From positions 30,418,132 to 30,482,131 of the forward strand of contig OY754981.1 in assembly GCA_963576475.1 (NCBI GenBank): a stretch of DNA of 64,000 bases, read 5' to 3'. This DNA comes from Molanna angustata (Eukaryota; Arthropoda; Insecta; Trichoptera; Molannidae). This document shows positions 25,457 through 37,759 of the stretch, one piece after another (the first letter of the stretch is position 1; each line of letters starts with the position of its first letter). The translations under genes were made by a program, and so were the position numbers. Below the pieces are notes generated by a model. That model had not been told where the DNA came from, made no database searches, and was given only the letters and a program-made list of their open reading frames with translations.

Positions 25457-26564
25457 AATAAAAAACACTATTTTTGCACTATATTCTTGTATTTGAATAC
25501 AAATTATATGTTAATGTTTGATTGATGTTGAGAACTGCTGAAGTAACAATCAGTAAAATATGTACATACATGCAAATATATAATGGGACATTAATTTTCA
25601 ACATTATTGAGTTAGTATAGTTGTGATGAATATAAGACTGAGAATGATATGACCACTGTTAATTTGAGTAATAATTGACTTAAAAAATTGATTCAGATTT
25701 GAAAGGATTTTATTTAATATATCTAAATATAAATGATAATCTCAACAAGAAGTGCTTCACATAATTTAGAGAAAAAAATTTACCCCATTTGTCTTTATTT
25801 ATTAATTTACGAATAAAGTTAAAAAAAAATCGACATGAAAGAATCGTTTACTTAACCTTGGCAACAACAGTTAACAAAATATTATAGATCAAAAAGATAC
25901 CTGTCGGTGTAGATATATGTTACATAGGTATTAAAAGATAAAATAAAATTCAATTGGTTATATCGAAAATGATAATAATTGATTAAGATAAATATATGTA
26001 ATATTGAGGTAAAATAGTTCTTGTTATAGATAATGTTGAATAATCATCGTTATCTCTAACTGATTATAATTGAGTGATCAAATACTTTAAAAGAATGAGT
26101 AATATAAACTTTTCATACAGCCAAGTGCAATTTTTACATAAGTAACAAATGCAAAATTGTATAAATTGAACAAATATCATTTGTCATAACTGAATATCCG
26201 AGTACTGAGTTGATGACTCCTCGCTCCTTCATCTAACTCTTCTTTGACTGGGTGTTGGAAGGGTGTGGAATAGAGGAGACTTGAAAACAAATTTACATAC
26301 ATAACAGTGGACTACGCACTACACTTCTATCTATGGCAATTCAAAAAACATAATTGCTCAAGATTGATGATAACTTTGTGGTAGCCCACGATTAATAATT
26401 GCAGTACAAGAACTTTGTTTGATGAGTTTTTCTTTCTAACACTACTAGTTTCAGGAGAGCACTCACAGAACAGAAACACAGAGAAATTAGTAGTGTTGAA
26501 ATAATTATTTATTTTTAGATATTTTTGTAGCATAATTATTATGAACAGAATTTTTCTATTTCAA
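25457..26564. other. AT-rich EHD intron sequence, no feature seen
   Basis: No recognisable exon or repeat ends. Confidence 0.45.
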
Positions 26565-27500
26565 CCCTATTATTATTAGATAGAAGTGGGACCCTACGCC
26601 CCCGCCCCGCACTGCGACCATGTTTGATCTATTGTGCACCTCCCTTTAAGGTTGTCATTTCAATAACAGTTCGGTTTCTTGAATAAAGTCCTATATTTTG
26701 CAGATTGAGATGCCTCCCACGTCCTTTTGTCTTAGTATAAAGGCTCCCAGGTGTGTATGTCTGGATTCCATTAGAGTTGGACACTCACAGATCACATGTG
26801 AAGCTGTTACTTCCTCTTGTTCACACTTTCTACAGTTTGGTTCATCAGCGATCCCCATTATGTAATTATGTCTTTTCAGATGATAGTGACCAGTGAATAA
26901 ACCAGTCATTGTTCTCAACTGTTCTCTGCTGAGATTTAGCAGCTTCCTTGTCCTTTTTTTAGAGGGCCCTTCACAGAATTCTCTGTGTTGAACTGTTATC
27001 CAGTCTTTAATCGATTTTTTAACTGTAGATGCAGATAGGCCAACTGCTGGTTCAGGTCCTATGAAAGGTTGCCCTGATCCCTTTTTGGTTAGCTTATCTG
27101 CTCTCTCGTTTCCCTTTATACCTTTATGCCCAGGTACCCATACAAGATGTATTTTGTTGTATTCACCTAGTCTTTCAAGGTACTTTAGACAGTCCCATAC
27201 CAGATTTGATGTAACCTGGGGGGGCAATTCTGGTTCGACCGGCGAAATCAAAACCCCAGTGATTACCCATAATATATCATGGATGTAATTATAGTATGGA
27301 GTTCTATGATATCTAAAGATATTGTAGAACTCCATATAATAATTATATCCATGATATGGGTAATCACGGTGGTTTTGATTTCGCCGATTGAACCAGACTT
27401 GCCCCTCTGGTATGATTCTAGCGCCTTAAGGGCTGCCTGGCTGTCTGATAAAATATAAATGTTCCTGTTTTTGTAGTTCCTATTTATTTTTTTCAACCCT
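26565..27500 (-). pseudogene. LINE 3' end with RNase H, split by a MITE
   Basis: The minus-strand frame from about 27490 reads NRNIYILSDSQAALKALESY. It is cut by a 187-bp MITE (27220-27406) and resumes VTSNLVWDCLKYLERLGEY, IHLVWVPGHKGIKGNERADK and a C-terminal Cys/His segment (CRKCEQEEVTASHVICECP). It stops at 26691. This is the RNase H and tail of a LINE of the RNase-H-bearing clades, different in sequence from the one at 10.1-11.4 kb. The 3' untranslated part seems to reach about 26570. Removing the MITE restores continuity between Q and V of the RNase H domain. Confidence 0.85.
27220..27406. mobile_element. Palindromic MITE (GGGGCAA family) with CTGG target duplication
   Basis: The two arms are near-complementary: GGGGCAATTCTGGTTCGACC at left mirrors GAACCAGACTTGCCCC at right, followed by GGCGAAATCAAAAC, TGATTACCCAT and ATGGAGTTCTA with their complements. 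CTGG flanks it at 27216-27219 and 27407-27410, and the host LINE sequence needs only one copy. Relatives lie at 31634-31730, and the same arms sit at 44645-44700 and 45536-45650. Confidence 0.88.
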
Positions 27501-28125
27501 AAATTGTCTATTAATAAAAAAATTAAAATATTTGTGAGAAAATCAACAAGAGGATTGTGACCAACGCTATACTTCTCATTACAGGTCACTCCACAAAGCA
27601 AACTAAATTCTCACTGACACAAAATTTCATTGTAAACATAAAAACATCATCATATGAAAGAAAATTTACTCATACAGACCCCGTACTTTCATTCCATTTC
27701 TGTTCGATTAATATATTTGTATCAATTCACTTTCATTAATTTTTTTACATTTTTTGTTAATGAATATAAAAAATTAAATAACTAAGCTTTAAATTTCAAA
27801 ATGTTAACCCACCACTATTACATATTAGTGTAGAGTAAAAATACACAGATAAAATTGATGATATGGCAAAGTTTGACAAATGTATGTAAGTACTTTAGAC
27901 GAACAATAACAATCAAAATGTTATTAGCATGTGGAAGTTCAGAATAGGCAGAGGTCATGATATGTGATGTGATGTAGGATAGTATTGAATGGGACATGTG
28001 TAGGTATACCTATAACGAGCAGTAGGAGAGCAGCGTACAATGTGATTATCACTGACATATCACAATGCATTTCTAAATGAATCAATATTGGATTATAAAG
28101 CATTCATCAAACACACAGGCCCATA

Positions 28126-28126
<1 letters not shown>

Positions 28127-28186
<60 letters not shown>
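28127..28186. repeat. (CA)n microsatellite, 60 bp
   Basis: Uninterrupted CA dinucleotides. Confidence 0.97.
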
Positions 28187-28189
<3 letters not shown>

Positions 28190-28395
28190 TATGTATCCCT
28201 CAACATACCAAATATACTTGTTAATTTTTTGTAAGTCTTTCTATATCTATATAAATATGTCTATGTTAAGATTTATATATTTAGTTTGGATTTACTGCGA
28301 AATGTGTTTCACTCAAAAACACGAAGAATTTTCTTTTTGAAGTTGAATTCTTCAAAAATATGAATTTATCATTGTAAAATATTGTAATAATATGT

Positions 28396-28549
28396 CCTAT
28401 TCTGATTCGTCTGAATATTAGTATACGAAAAATGTCAAAAAGTTGACTGAATCTATACGAGACTCGTTACGTCATACAGTGTGGATAAGATCCTTTTTTA
28501 CACGGTCACCCGTTGATTTAGACATTTTTGTATTCTGAATAGGACATAG
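28396..28549. mobile_element. Short MITE derived from the 15.9-kb element
   Basis: Ends TGTCCTATTCTGA and TCTGAATAGGACA are inverted, with TA flanks. Reverse-complemented, its interior matches the right part of 15894-18360: AAATCAACGGG, a GTGGATAA-to-GGATCTTATCC segment, and TCAACTTTTTGACATTT. Confidence 0.75.
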
Positions 28550-28559
28550 TTCCTGATGG

Positions 28560-30560
28560 AATTTATTCCATTGAAATTTCTTAAAATTTTTAATAAATAT
28601 TAAAAAAAACATTTATAAATTAATTCCACTGTTAATTACAGTGGATATTTCACAGTGGAATTAATTTAAAAACTTTTTTTTTTTATCTTTAATATTTATT
28701 AAAAATTTAAAGAAAATAACCTAATAGTTTTATTTTTACTAAGTAATAGTATGGAGTTCTATTAACAATTATCAGTCAATAAATTTAATTTAGTAATGTA
28801 ATTATTAATAAATTGTATTGAATTATTCATGAATAAGTTTTTCGCTACGAGGAAATTCCTTCAAATCAAAACAATGTAAGATCTCAAAAATATTAATACT
28901 TTGGTACAGGGTTTCACAAAATTTGATATAGGGTTTCAAAAACTTTGGTTTCACATCATAAACTAAACCTAACCTAACCTTGTCTGATGATTTATAGATT
29001 TACACGATGTCTTCACAAAACAAAAAGAGTTGCAAGTTAAAATAGTACAAGTGAGATTATTAAATTTACCATAGCAACATGGAAACGACACAGGTATGAG
29101 AAATAAAATTTTGAAATTGTTTTCTTATTCCTGTTATGCTTTACCCGGACTCTTCCTAAACAAAAGAGTTCATTTGACTTCATGATAAAAACATTTATAA
29201 AGTGTAGGATTGACGTTACGTGAGAAGTTCAATTAAATAATAACTGTCCAAATAATAAGAGATAATCTTCATTTTTTAATGTAGCGACATTATTTGTGTG
29301 TGTATTGAAAACCTCTAACTATGAAATAATGGCAAAATTACATGATTCAATGATGCGGCAAGGTCAGCTTTACTACCAACGACATTGAACCAACTAAATA
29401 TCTGACATAATTCACTCGTTTTGATGTAGAATTAAATGAATGAGAATTGATGGTATCTAAAATAAAATGAGATTTATCTGGAACGTTTTAAGCATTTACT
29501 ATGCATTGCAGATCAAGCGGACTAGTGATTTTGTTTTATTGTATTAGAGACACTTACAGACAGACATTGACAACTCCATACAAGAAAGTATACCTTACAA
29601 TTTTATATATTGTCAATGCCCCTTAAGAACTGAACATGACATGAACAAATTTCATCAATACACACACTTAAGAGGACATATAACGCTAAACTTAGTGACT
29701 GAAAACATCTATATTAAAACCGCCCAATGCACTATGAAGTTACGCGTTAGTAAGGGTAACTATGGCTTGCGTTAAAAAAGGTTTATACGTGATTTAAATT
29801 ATCGGAAACCCCAAATTTGTTGATTTTTTGCATTTTAAGAACAAACCTTACTTGAAATGTAAAAACTTTATCGGTCATTCACTTTGATTTTATGCTCTTA
29901 CTCTCACTCTCACTCTTTAAGCACATAAAAGATTTATATCTCTACGAGTTATGGAGTAATTTTAAAAAAAATGCTGTAAAAAAGGATATTTTTAATAATT
30001 TATTTATGTGAATTAAGGATGAATTTTAAAATTGTGTGACAAACATTCACTAGAGAAATGTTGAAAAGATTTATACAATTTTTTCTAGAAACAAACTGTT
30101 TAACATATTTGAGGGATTTGGTTAAATTACTGTGCATTTTTATGTACATCCGTATACCCAGGGTATACAAGAGCCTTAAATAAGTAACTGGTCCCAATGA
30201 CCTGTTCGCGAAGTTTCTAATACAATTTTTAAGAAAATATAACAATAAAATGTTTAATTTCCTAAGATAATGGATATTTATAACTTACCATTGCAATTTT
30301 TTTTACATATATTAATTGCTTTTTTATCAAATAGACTTTCTTTAAAATGAATTTATATTGTCTCCCACATTTGTTTAGTAGTTTATACAAGTAAAATATG
30401 TGTAAATTTTAATGTTGCTTTGAATATAGGTACATTACAGACAGCTCCATAGCAAATTGAGGTGTTTAGGTTTATATGGCCCCTAAACGTTTTTTATACA
30501 TATTATATATTCACAAACACACACACAATCTTATATATTCTCGATATTTTTTTTTTTTAA
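28560..30560. other. AT-rich EHD intron sequence
   Basis: No recognisable exon. A short inverted pair (TTAATTCCACTG near 28620 and CAGTGGAATTAATT near 28655) is the only structure noticed. Confidence 0.4.
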
Positions 30561-30569
30561 GAAAATGAA

Positions 30570-30905
30570 AAAGAAAATATCATTTGACTCCCGAAAGGGA
30601 AAAAAATCCAATGTTTGCGTATATCCAATTAAAAAAGAATATTCGATTTACAGTCAGATGGTCGACAACTTAAATGATAACAAGATATTTGAAGATGCAA
30701 TATTCATTATGAGACAGATTAAAGCAGTTTTCAAGCTGTCGATTGACACGGCTTCCAAACTGTAGAATTCCACAATAATTATGATAAATATGAACACATA
30801 TATATTCCACAACAAGGCTTACAAGGCCAGTTAATTATGGCCTTATACGGTCGTCGGAAGTCAAATAAATTCGTTGTGGAATATATATGTGTTCATATTT
30901 ATCAT
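30570..30905. mobile_element. Foldback DNA element with a 66-codon frame in its left part
   Basis: ATAAATATGAACACATATAT at about 30784 is mirrored by ATATATGTGTTCATATTTAT at about 30882, around a centre containing AAGGCTTACAAGGCC. To its left, a 66-codon plus-strand frame (30565-30765) has a stretch shared almost base for base with 50590-50665 (ATATCATTTGACTCCCGAAA). The frame is therefore repeat DNA and not a host gene. The right edge is cut by the element at 30906-31510. Confidence 0.6.
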
Positions 30906-31510
30906 AGGGCCGGTATTACAGTCTCAGTTTAAGAGCTAAACTCAAGTTTTACAAAAATATAGCGCATTACAGTGTCCGTTTAGGCCTAATCTTCCCTCAA
31001 ATACGTCACTAAAACGACAAATATTTAACTCAACGTTTCTGGCGGATTAATTACTTAACGGTGAGTCAACTTTCATTTGCTAGGCAACGTGTGTAGTTTC
31101 AGTTTCTTTCACTAGAGGCGTTAGGCAACGAGTGTAGATTCAGTGTTCTATCACTAGAGGCGTTAGTTGTATCGACGGTGGCGCCACACAACAAAACAAA
31201 CTGACAGCCGTATTGAACATGGGCATTTAAAAGCATTATTTTGGTGAAAAAAATTAAATTTACCATGTTGGATAATAAAATAATAGTATTTCAAGTCGTA
31301 GCGTCCCGTTTTGCAGTTGGTATTATTTGAGGTTATTTAAAATTTGACAGATAATAACCACAGAAAAAGTAAAATATGTCTATAATTGAAGATTTAGTAA
31401 CTGACATGTCATATTGCACTGTAATACGGAAATGGATTCAATCTCCCCTTAACATTAATCTTGAGTTTAACAAACTCAATGAGTTGAGGGCCGACTATAA
31501 TACCGGGCCA
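30906..31510. mobile_element. 605-bp TIR element with ATA target duplication
   Basis: Ends GGGCCGGTATTACAGTC and (reverse complement of right) GGCCCGGTATTATAGTCGGC. ATA flanks both ends, which fits a 3-bp target duplication of a Harbinger-like element. The interior is non-coding and contains a diverged direct repeat (the AGGCAACG / TCACTAGAGGCGTTAG unit, twice at about 31080-31165). Confidence 0.7.
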
Positions 31511-32600
31511 TAATTAGCTTATATAAGTTTTGTGGATTTAACAAATGTGTTTGACAGGGCTAAAAGATATAGTAATAATACTACAGGAAAGAGGAATTAC
31601 GCATTACATATTATATAACACATACTGTTCGAGATCTGGGGGGGCAAGTCCCGTCAAACGGTGAAATCAAAACCCTCATGATTACCCATATAATGGATAT
31701 AATTTTCATATGGAGTTCTATAATATCTTGTCAACAATCTCGCAATGGGAGACAGGGAGGTAGGGAGACAGTCTAAGCATATTTCTGTTTAATCTTATAA
31801 TGGACGAAATAACAGAAGAGGTGGCTGGCTTGGGACTAGGGTGTAAAATGGGTGGCAAAACTGTTTATGTTATTTGTTACGCAGACGATGCGGCGATAAT
31901 AGCTTAATCTGAGGACGACTTGCAAAGAATGTTGAACGAATTTCATGTGGTATCATAGAGGCTAAACATGGCTTTATCAGAAAAAGTATTACTATATCCA
32001 AACAACCTTCAAGATGTAAGCTAACTGTTGATGATAAGCCCGTGGAGTTTAAAATATTTACGAGTAGAGATCTGCACCTATAATGACCTATACACTGAAG
32101 TCTACGAACAAGTCAATAAAGCATCTGCCGGATCTGGATGTCTGAAAAATATGGTTTAGAAAAAAAACGCATGCATATTGACAGTAAGGACAGAATATAT
32201 GACATGCATGTGATAGATCATAATGTAGGCTGTGGAAATGGGAGCAGACAGTGAATGAACCAAGGGGCTTTGTACAGTGAAGTAATGAAGGTTTTAAGGT
32301 CACTGGAAAAACTCCCCAAGATTGTGTCCGCAATGTTGAAAGAATAAAAAACATGTGAAATAGAGAACATGGTTCAGTGAAGTAGATCCAGAAGAAGACA
32401 TTAGAGGGACCACGTAGACAGAATGGACAGTATATATAGACTTTTATATATAGCGGCAAAGAAATCCTTGCTGGTCGCCGTTTGCCCGGAAAATCACCCA
32501 AGAGATGGAAGGATACTTGGAGTCATTTCTCAGGAGGCATAGTTTTTGTATTATAGACCAACAGGTCAACTAAAATATTGGAAGAAGGGTAACGCTTTAA
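31511..32600 (+). pseudogene. Degenerate RTE-like LINE
   Basis: Reading shifts frame and hits stops, but RT motifs persist: FVDLTNVFDR at about 31540, then after a MITE insertion IMDEITEEVAGLG, and VICYADDAAIIA (near 31880, catalytic ADD, followed by a stop). A C-terminal GRRLPGKSPKRWKD-like segment lies near 32475. The GKSP/RWKD tail is typical of RTE-clade 3' ends. Heavily decayed. Confidence 0.7.
31634..31730. mobile_element. Half of a GGGGCAA-family MITE inside the RTE LINE
   Basis: GGGGGGGCAAGTCCCGTC, GGTGAAATCAAAACC, GATTACCCATA and TGGAGTTCTATAATATC correspond to one arm of the palindromic MITE at 27220-27406. The second arm is missing. Confidence 0.7.
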
Positions 32601-32626
32601 AACAAATAATGAATGATGCACTACAT

Positions 32627-33146
32627 CAGGGATGGGCAAACAGTCGATCGCGATCGACCGGTCGATCGCGAGCGGTTTTAGGGTCGATCGTGCGGATACT
32701 TACAATTTTTTTGTGAGGATGTTGAAATAATTGCTTCTGAAATATCGAATACTTGTGACATAGACTTGCCTTCTCTTGAAAACGAGATAATGCAGATTAT
32801 TTCAGACATACACATAAAAGCCAGAGCAACAGATACCACATTTTGGTCTCTTTTAACGCAAGAAAAATACCCAAATCTTAAAGCAAATTGCCTAACAATT
32901 AACTGCTTTGTTTGGGTCAAAATACCACAATCGGCTTACTGACGAACATCTGTCTTCGTGTTTACGTTTGGCACTTAGTAAATACGTGCCTTCCTACGAG
33001 ATATTAGCAGAAAACACGCAGTGCCATTCATCGACCTCTAAGTAGTATGTAGGTAAGTACCAATTATTTTTTCTGCTTGTGAGTCGATCGCTTGTCGTCC
33101 AATTTTTATGTTGTAGACCGCCGATAGTGAAGTCTGCCCACCCCTG
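32627..33146 (+). mobile_element. hAT transposon remnant with 8-bp target duplication
   Basis: Ends CAGGGATGGGCAAAC and (reverse complement) CAGGGGTGGGCAGAC are classic hAT termini. Flanks CACTACAT (32619-32626) and CACTAGAT (33147-33154) are an 8-bp duplication with one mismatch. Inside, frames broken by stops read EKYPNLKANCLT and then YHNRLTDEHLSSCLRLALSK and YEILAENTQC, the C-terminal dimerisation part of a hAT transposase (GTF2IRD2/ZBED-like branch). The DDE region is mostly deleted. The element sits within decayed RTE sequence. Confidence 0.88.
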
Positions 33147-33154
33147 CACTAGAT

Positions 33155-34170
33155 AATCTATAATAGTTGACTTAAATATTTCAAGGCCAGCAAAATTCAC
33201 AGCACACAATGACCACCCTACCACAATGCTATGGTGCATGCTAGTGTGACATGGACATGGCATAAGAGAGTGAATACAGAGAAAACGAGGTCTCTCAGAT
33301 AAATGTGCGGTAAAACAATTTATGTTAGGAAGAGAAATGAAGGTATAAGACGAAATCAAGAGGTTGATAGAAAAAATTAAAAAAAAATTGGAGTAAAATG
33401 AAAAAAATGCCTCTAGGATGGGAAAGTTAAAATTGAGAATAATGACAAGTATTTATGATACGATAAATGGTTGAATCGTCTGAATAAACAATTGAGATAT
33501 ATTGTGTATTTTAAGAAATTGGAATAAATAAACATTGTTTTAAAAATTCAAATCATTTTGTGAGATACAGTAAATATCAACCTAACACCAATGTTCCTAT
33601 TTAATTTACAAACTTTTCTGTGGAAAAATATGTACATCTTTATATTCACCAGTATAGCCTTATTATTACAATTCTGACATTGCCATTTTTCATATTTCTC
33701 ATAATATGAAATATAACTTCAAAAATCTCATTCAAATAATAAATGCATAGAAATTGAGAAAAATATATTATTAATGGAATACAACCGAAGCTATTTTAAA
33801 ATGAAATATGATTGTAATAGAAATACTTTGTACTTAGAGTATTGACAATGTGCTCTTGAAAGTTTAATTAACTTTGTGAATTATAGAAATACATAAATCA
33901 TATTATTATGATAACACATATTTATTGTTTATTAATAAATATAATATTGTCATTTTAATCATCCCCATTTAATAGTGTATCTATAATAAAACAATAATAA
34001 TTGTACAATTAAATATTATATGTGTACCTAATAAGAGTAGGTACATTCATTCAGAGGTCTTTGTCAAAGGTCAGAGTACATTAATACATATATAAATAAT
34101 ATATGGGTATCTTCAAGTATTTCCAAATCTTTATTTAACATTAAATAATATAAATGTATGTACCTACTTA
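33155..34170. other. AT-rich sequence, no supported feature
   Basis: About 1 kb just downstream of exon B of the EHD gene. The first 200 bases may continue the decayed LINE. Confidence 0.4.
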
Positions 34171-34176
34171 ACCTAC

Positions 34177-35461
34177 CTTTAATTGATAATCTGGCATTGC
34201 GAGATAAGGTGATGTTATGCAATAATTCAAACAAACCTTTGACATTTGGTTCCTTAGAGGTTGTGCTTTCTTCATGAGGAATCCTCTCCATCAGCGCGGC
34301 AACTTGATTTCCTAACATTTCGTCGACGGCTTCCAACAATTTCATATTCAACGTATTAAACTTGCTGAAGTTCTGATTCATCAGACTCTCCTGCATCTTT
34401 TTGAGATCTGGAAAATCTCCCGGTGATATCTGATGATCCTTTTGAATTCTGTCATAAATAGCACCTAAATTTTTAATCAACTCTTTCTTTTTGTTGTCTT
34501 TGCCAAAAACGGACGGCATGTCCTTTCTCAATTCGGAAATAATATAAGCGTGAACTTTGGCCAATCTCGCTCTCTTTATAAGGTCGTTCAGTTTACGCAT
34601 GATGGCGTTTCTCGGAAGACTCTGCAAGTCTTTGAACAAGTCATGTTCTTCGTCTTCGAACAGCTTCTTGTTGATGTCGAATCGATAGGGTTCATCCCAG
34701 AAGGAGCCGACGTAGACTCGAGCAACTTCCGGAGTTTGAAACACTTTACCCAGGGACCACATGAGGGCTCCGTAGACTCTCATCAGCTGTTGGTGGTCCA
34801 CCATGTCGGACTTATTTAAAAGTATTCTAATTTTATCTTCGTGACCCCTCAGGGATTCGATGGATCTTCTGAACTCGTCGGAGATGTCCAGTTTGTGGGC
34901 GTCGAAGAGCAGAATTATTCTGTCGACTCTTTCAGCGAACCACTCCAAGACTCCAGTAAAGTCGTAGCCTCGATCCAGTCTTTGTTTCTCTCCAGACAAT
35001 ATTCCAGGTGTATCTATTATGGATATCCCTTTTAAAACTGGGGAATTCAACATGGAACACTGAAATCTATTAAGGAACGCGTTACCGAATTTGGTTAGAG
35101 GTTTAAACTGTTTAGAAGGATCGACGACCAAAGCATTTCCCGGGATTATTCCATCTTTATCATCGTACATCACTGCAATGAATCTATCGGTGGTTGGTTC
35201 AGGCCCGATCCTTATACCGGGGAAGTCTCTCTCAAGAAGATATTTTATAAAAGTAGTCTTGCCAGTTGAATACTGTCCAACGAGCAGAATCATCGGTTTG
35301 GCGTCAAAGTCTGGATCTTCAAGTTTGGGAGAGTGATAGTCGTGAAACCTGTAGAAGTTCTCCAACGGCAGCAATTTGGATCGATAGATTTTCTTGAGAG
35401 TGTCAGTGACATTGTGGATATTTTCCGCTTTCGAGTTAGTTTTTGACATCCAACTAAACAT
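34177..35461 (-). CDS. EHD/Past1 alternative first coding exon B (ATPase and helical domains)
   Basis: Starts at ATG 35461 (MFSWMSKTNSKAENIHNV). It encodes a complete dynamin-like ATPase of the EHD family, which tubulates and severs endosomal membranes: P-loop GQYSTGKT (residues 62-69), switch I PEPTTDRF, DTPG (150-153) and NKSD (216-219), followed by the helical domain. By my count about 83% of residues match exon A, with changes concentrated in the first 40 and last 60 residues. Two donors are possible. AAAG|GTTTGT ends the exon at 34237 and gives 1225 nt, exactly the length of exon A. AAAG|GTAGGT ends it at 34177 and adds 20 residues (GLFELLHNITLSRNARLSIK) in the same phase. No downstream exons of its own are visible, so it should use 20479-20649 and 19272-19474. 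Confidence 0.9.
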
Positions 35462-35469
35462 ATTTGAAA

Positions 35470-36144
35470 TGAAACAAATGACGTACAATATTCAAAATAT
35501 GGAACACAACCTGAGATGTCACTTGACTCTACACTTATGAGTGAATAACTGACATATACTTACACATATTAGCATGGACAATATGGAGTACTTACTTACC
35601 TAATCTTATCTGCCAGGGAAGGTGTCGTAAACCTTTGCCAATATTATAATTAATTTTTGTACAAATCAAGCTCAAACTCTTAATAGAATAAAATTATACG
35701 TACCAAATTGAAGAATCCATAAGTAGGGTAGCCATAAAAGACAGATTACAATACAATATTGAACAAAAAAATTATACTATAAATTCAAAACTGATCATAA
35801 TAAATATTAATTCAATTGATAAAAAAAGAAAAAATGACATATCATTTATGTAATTACTTAAATAAAAAAATTGCAATTTGAACAATTATTTATCACATAC
35901 CCAGAGGTCGTTTATTTGTAATGTTTTTCACAGGGTATGCAGAAAGAACTGAACATTTTATCTTCTTATGTATGATATTATATTATTTAAACCTCATTCA
36001 AAATAACATTCATATAATCATGCCACTCATTTCTACCTTTCACTTTCATATCTTTCACTTTTGAATATAATTGTGGTCTGTCAATATGTTCAATATGTCC
36101 AAAAAATTTACTCTAGACTAAAAAATAACAATAATAATTTAAAC
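35470..36144. other. Sequence upstream of exon B
   Basis: If exon B has its own promoter it lies here. A TCTCAG acceptor-like site about 45 bases upstream of the ATG would allow an upstream leader exon. No TATA box or initiator could be assigned. Confidence 0.35.
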
Positions 36145-36350
36145 ATACCATCACGCCATGTCCCTGTTATTGGGATAGGCAGGGAGAACTAAGCTCCATG
36201 CTCTTGTGTCTTTGGACAAATTCATCGTCTCACTCACATCCATACACCATTTCATACATTCTTGTCTGTTATTTACAATGTTTCGCAGTGTTAAAAACTC
36301 TAATTTCATGCGACTTTTGTTGAATTTCTGTCTCATTAGCATACAGATTA
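36145..36350 (-). pseudogene. RTE-like LINE 3' end
   Basis: The minus-strand frame ends RAWSLVLPAYPNNRDMA with the CATGGCGTGATGGTATG-type 3' end found at 53030-53066 and 51220-51239. It is a diverged, 5'-truncated copy. Confidence 0.7.
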
Positions 36351-36824
36351 TAAATCATTTCATTAGAATTAAAATTCAAATGTCCACTATGTTAAACAGT
36401 GTATTATGCTAAATCTAAAAGTTCTTGATCCCTGAATTATCAAATAATGTGAGTCATATATTTTATCATATATGATATACATCATTATATTTTTTATTTA
36501 TGATAGTATCTTTTCCTCCTTCAAACTGTGTGTGTACATTTATAAAAATATGTGTGATCTGATTTTTTTTCAAATGTTCACAAATGCACCTCGATAAAAC
36601 ACGTGAATCAACCATGCATAGTTCAGGTAAAAATAAAACAATTCAAGACCAGAATTACTATAACAGTACTTATACATAAATAATATTTTAGTACAGGATC
36701 ATATCTATTTCTGATATCGTAATAATTACAGATTACATTGACATAATAAAGTTAACATTCAAAATGAAAAATCAATATGTATTTCTAAAACTTAAATAAC
36801 ACTTTATATTTTATATAAAACTAG

Positions 36825-37310
36825 CGGACCCGACAGACGTTCTCCTGCATGAACGTTGACTTTTCAAAGAATAATCTTGGTCCATTTTGATTTTTGAAAC
36901 ATAAATTAGTTATCATTTAAAAAATGAAAAAATGCCTTTAGAGTATCTATATATCTTTCAAACACAAAATATACATTTATAGTCTCATTTTATAGTACGC
37001 AGTTACATTTTTTCACTTATTAAATGCCACAGACAGCGTTGTGAAAAATATCGCGTTTTAATGGCATAACCAACATAAAATTATGACATATCGAAAGCAA
37101 TGTTGCCAGTATTCAAAATACATATTCCGAAAAATATTTATAACCATTGATATTTTTATTATATTATTAATGTATAAAAATCATTTTTGTGAATCTAAAC
37201 CATTTGGGGACTCACATAAACACACACAAAAAGTTTCATCAAAATCGGTTCAGCCGTTTAGGAGGAGTTCAGTAACATACACACATACAGAAGAATTATA
37301 TACCTATATA
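36825..37310 (+). repeat. Interspersed repeat beginning ACTAGCGGACCCGACAGACG
   Basis: Starts TAAAACTAGCGGACCCGACA and ends with AAAATCGGTTCAGCCGTTTA followed by (CA)-rich sequence. From memory, these start and end words occur in a repeat common across insect genomes. No coding frame. Confidence 0.6.
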
Positions 37311-37759
37311 AAGACTCATATCTTCCATGCCATGTCTCAGGAAAGAGAACCATGCAAGTATCACACTCTTCTATCCTAAACATTCCAATTTATTCATATA
37401 TTTGAAATTGTATCTAAGCATACAAACTACTTTAATACCCATTCTTTTCTTATATTCTCATTCCTTGTTGTGTCCTATTTCATTTTTTTATTTTAGTCTC
37501 GGTAACTCAAATTTACTTTCATTTCAATCCAAATTTCCTACTTCAAGTTACTATTCATTCCTTATCCTATCATAATGATAAACATTCTTCCACCCTGTAC
37601 TAGACAATTTCATTTTTCCTTAATTAAAAAAAAAAATCCTTTACTGGGACTACTTTAATTGAACCAAGCATAGGAGTCAAACTACTATACCAAGACAGTC
37701 AACATTTTAATGGATTTCATTATTTATTCTACTTTCAGACTAAAAGGCTGTAAAATTTT

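Noticed and set aside
28620..28740. Inverted TTAATTCCACTG pair as a regulatory hairpin
   Set aside because: Short and AT-rich, expected by chance in this composition or a small MITE remnant.
28960..28990. Telomere-like CCTAA repeats
   Set aside because: Only two to three AACCT units; too short and not the insect TTAGG array.
34550..35336. Plus-strand frames of 64-89 codons opposite EHD exon B (and 41071-41334 opposite exon A)
   Set aside because: Antisense shadows of the strongly coding ATPase exons.
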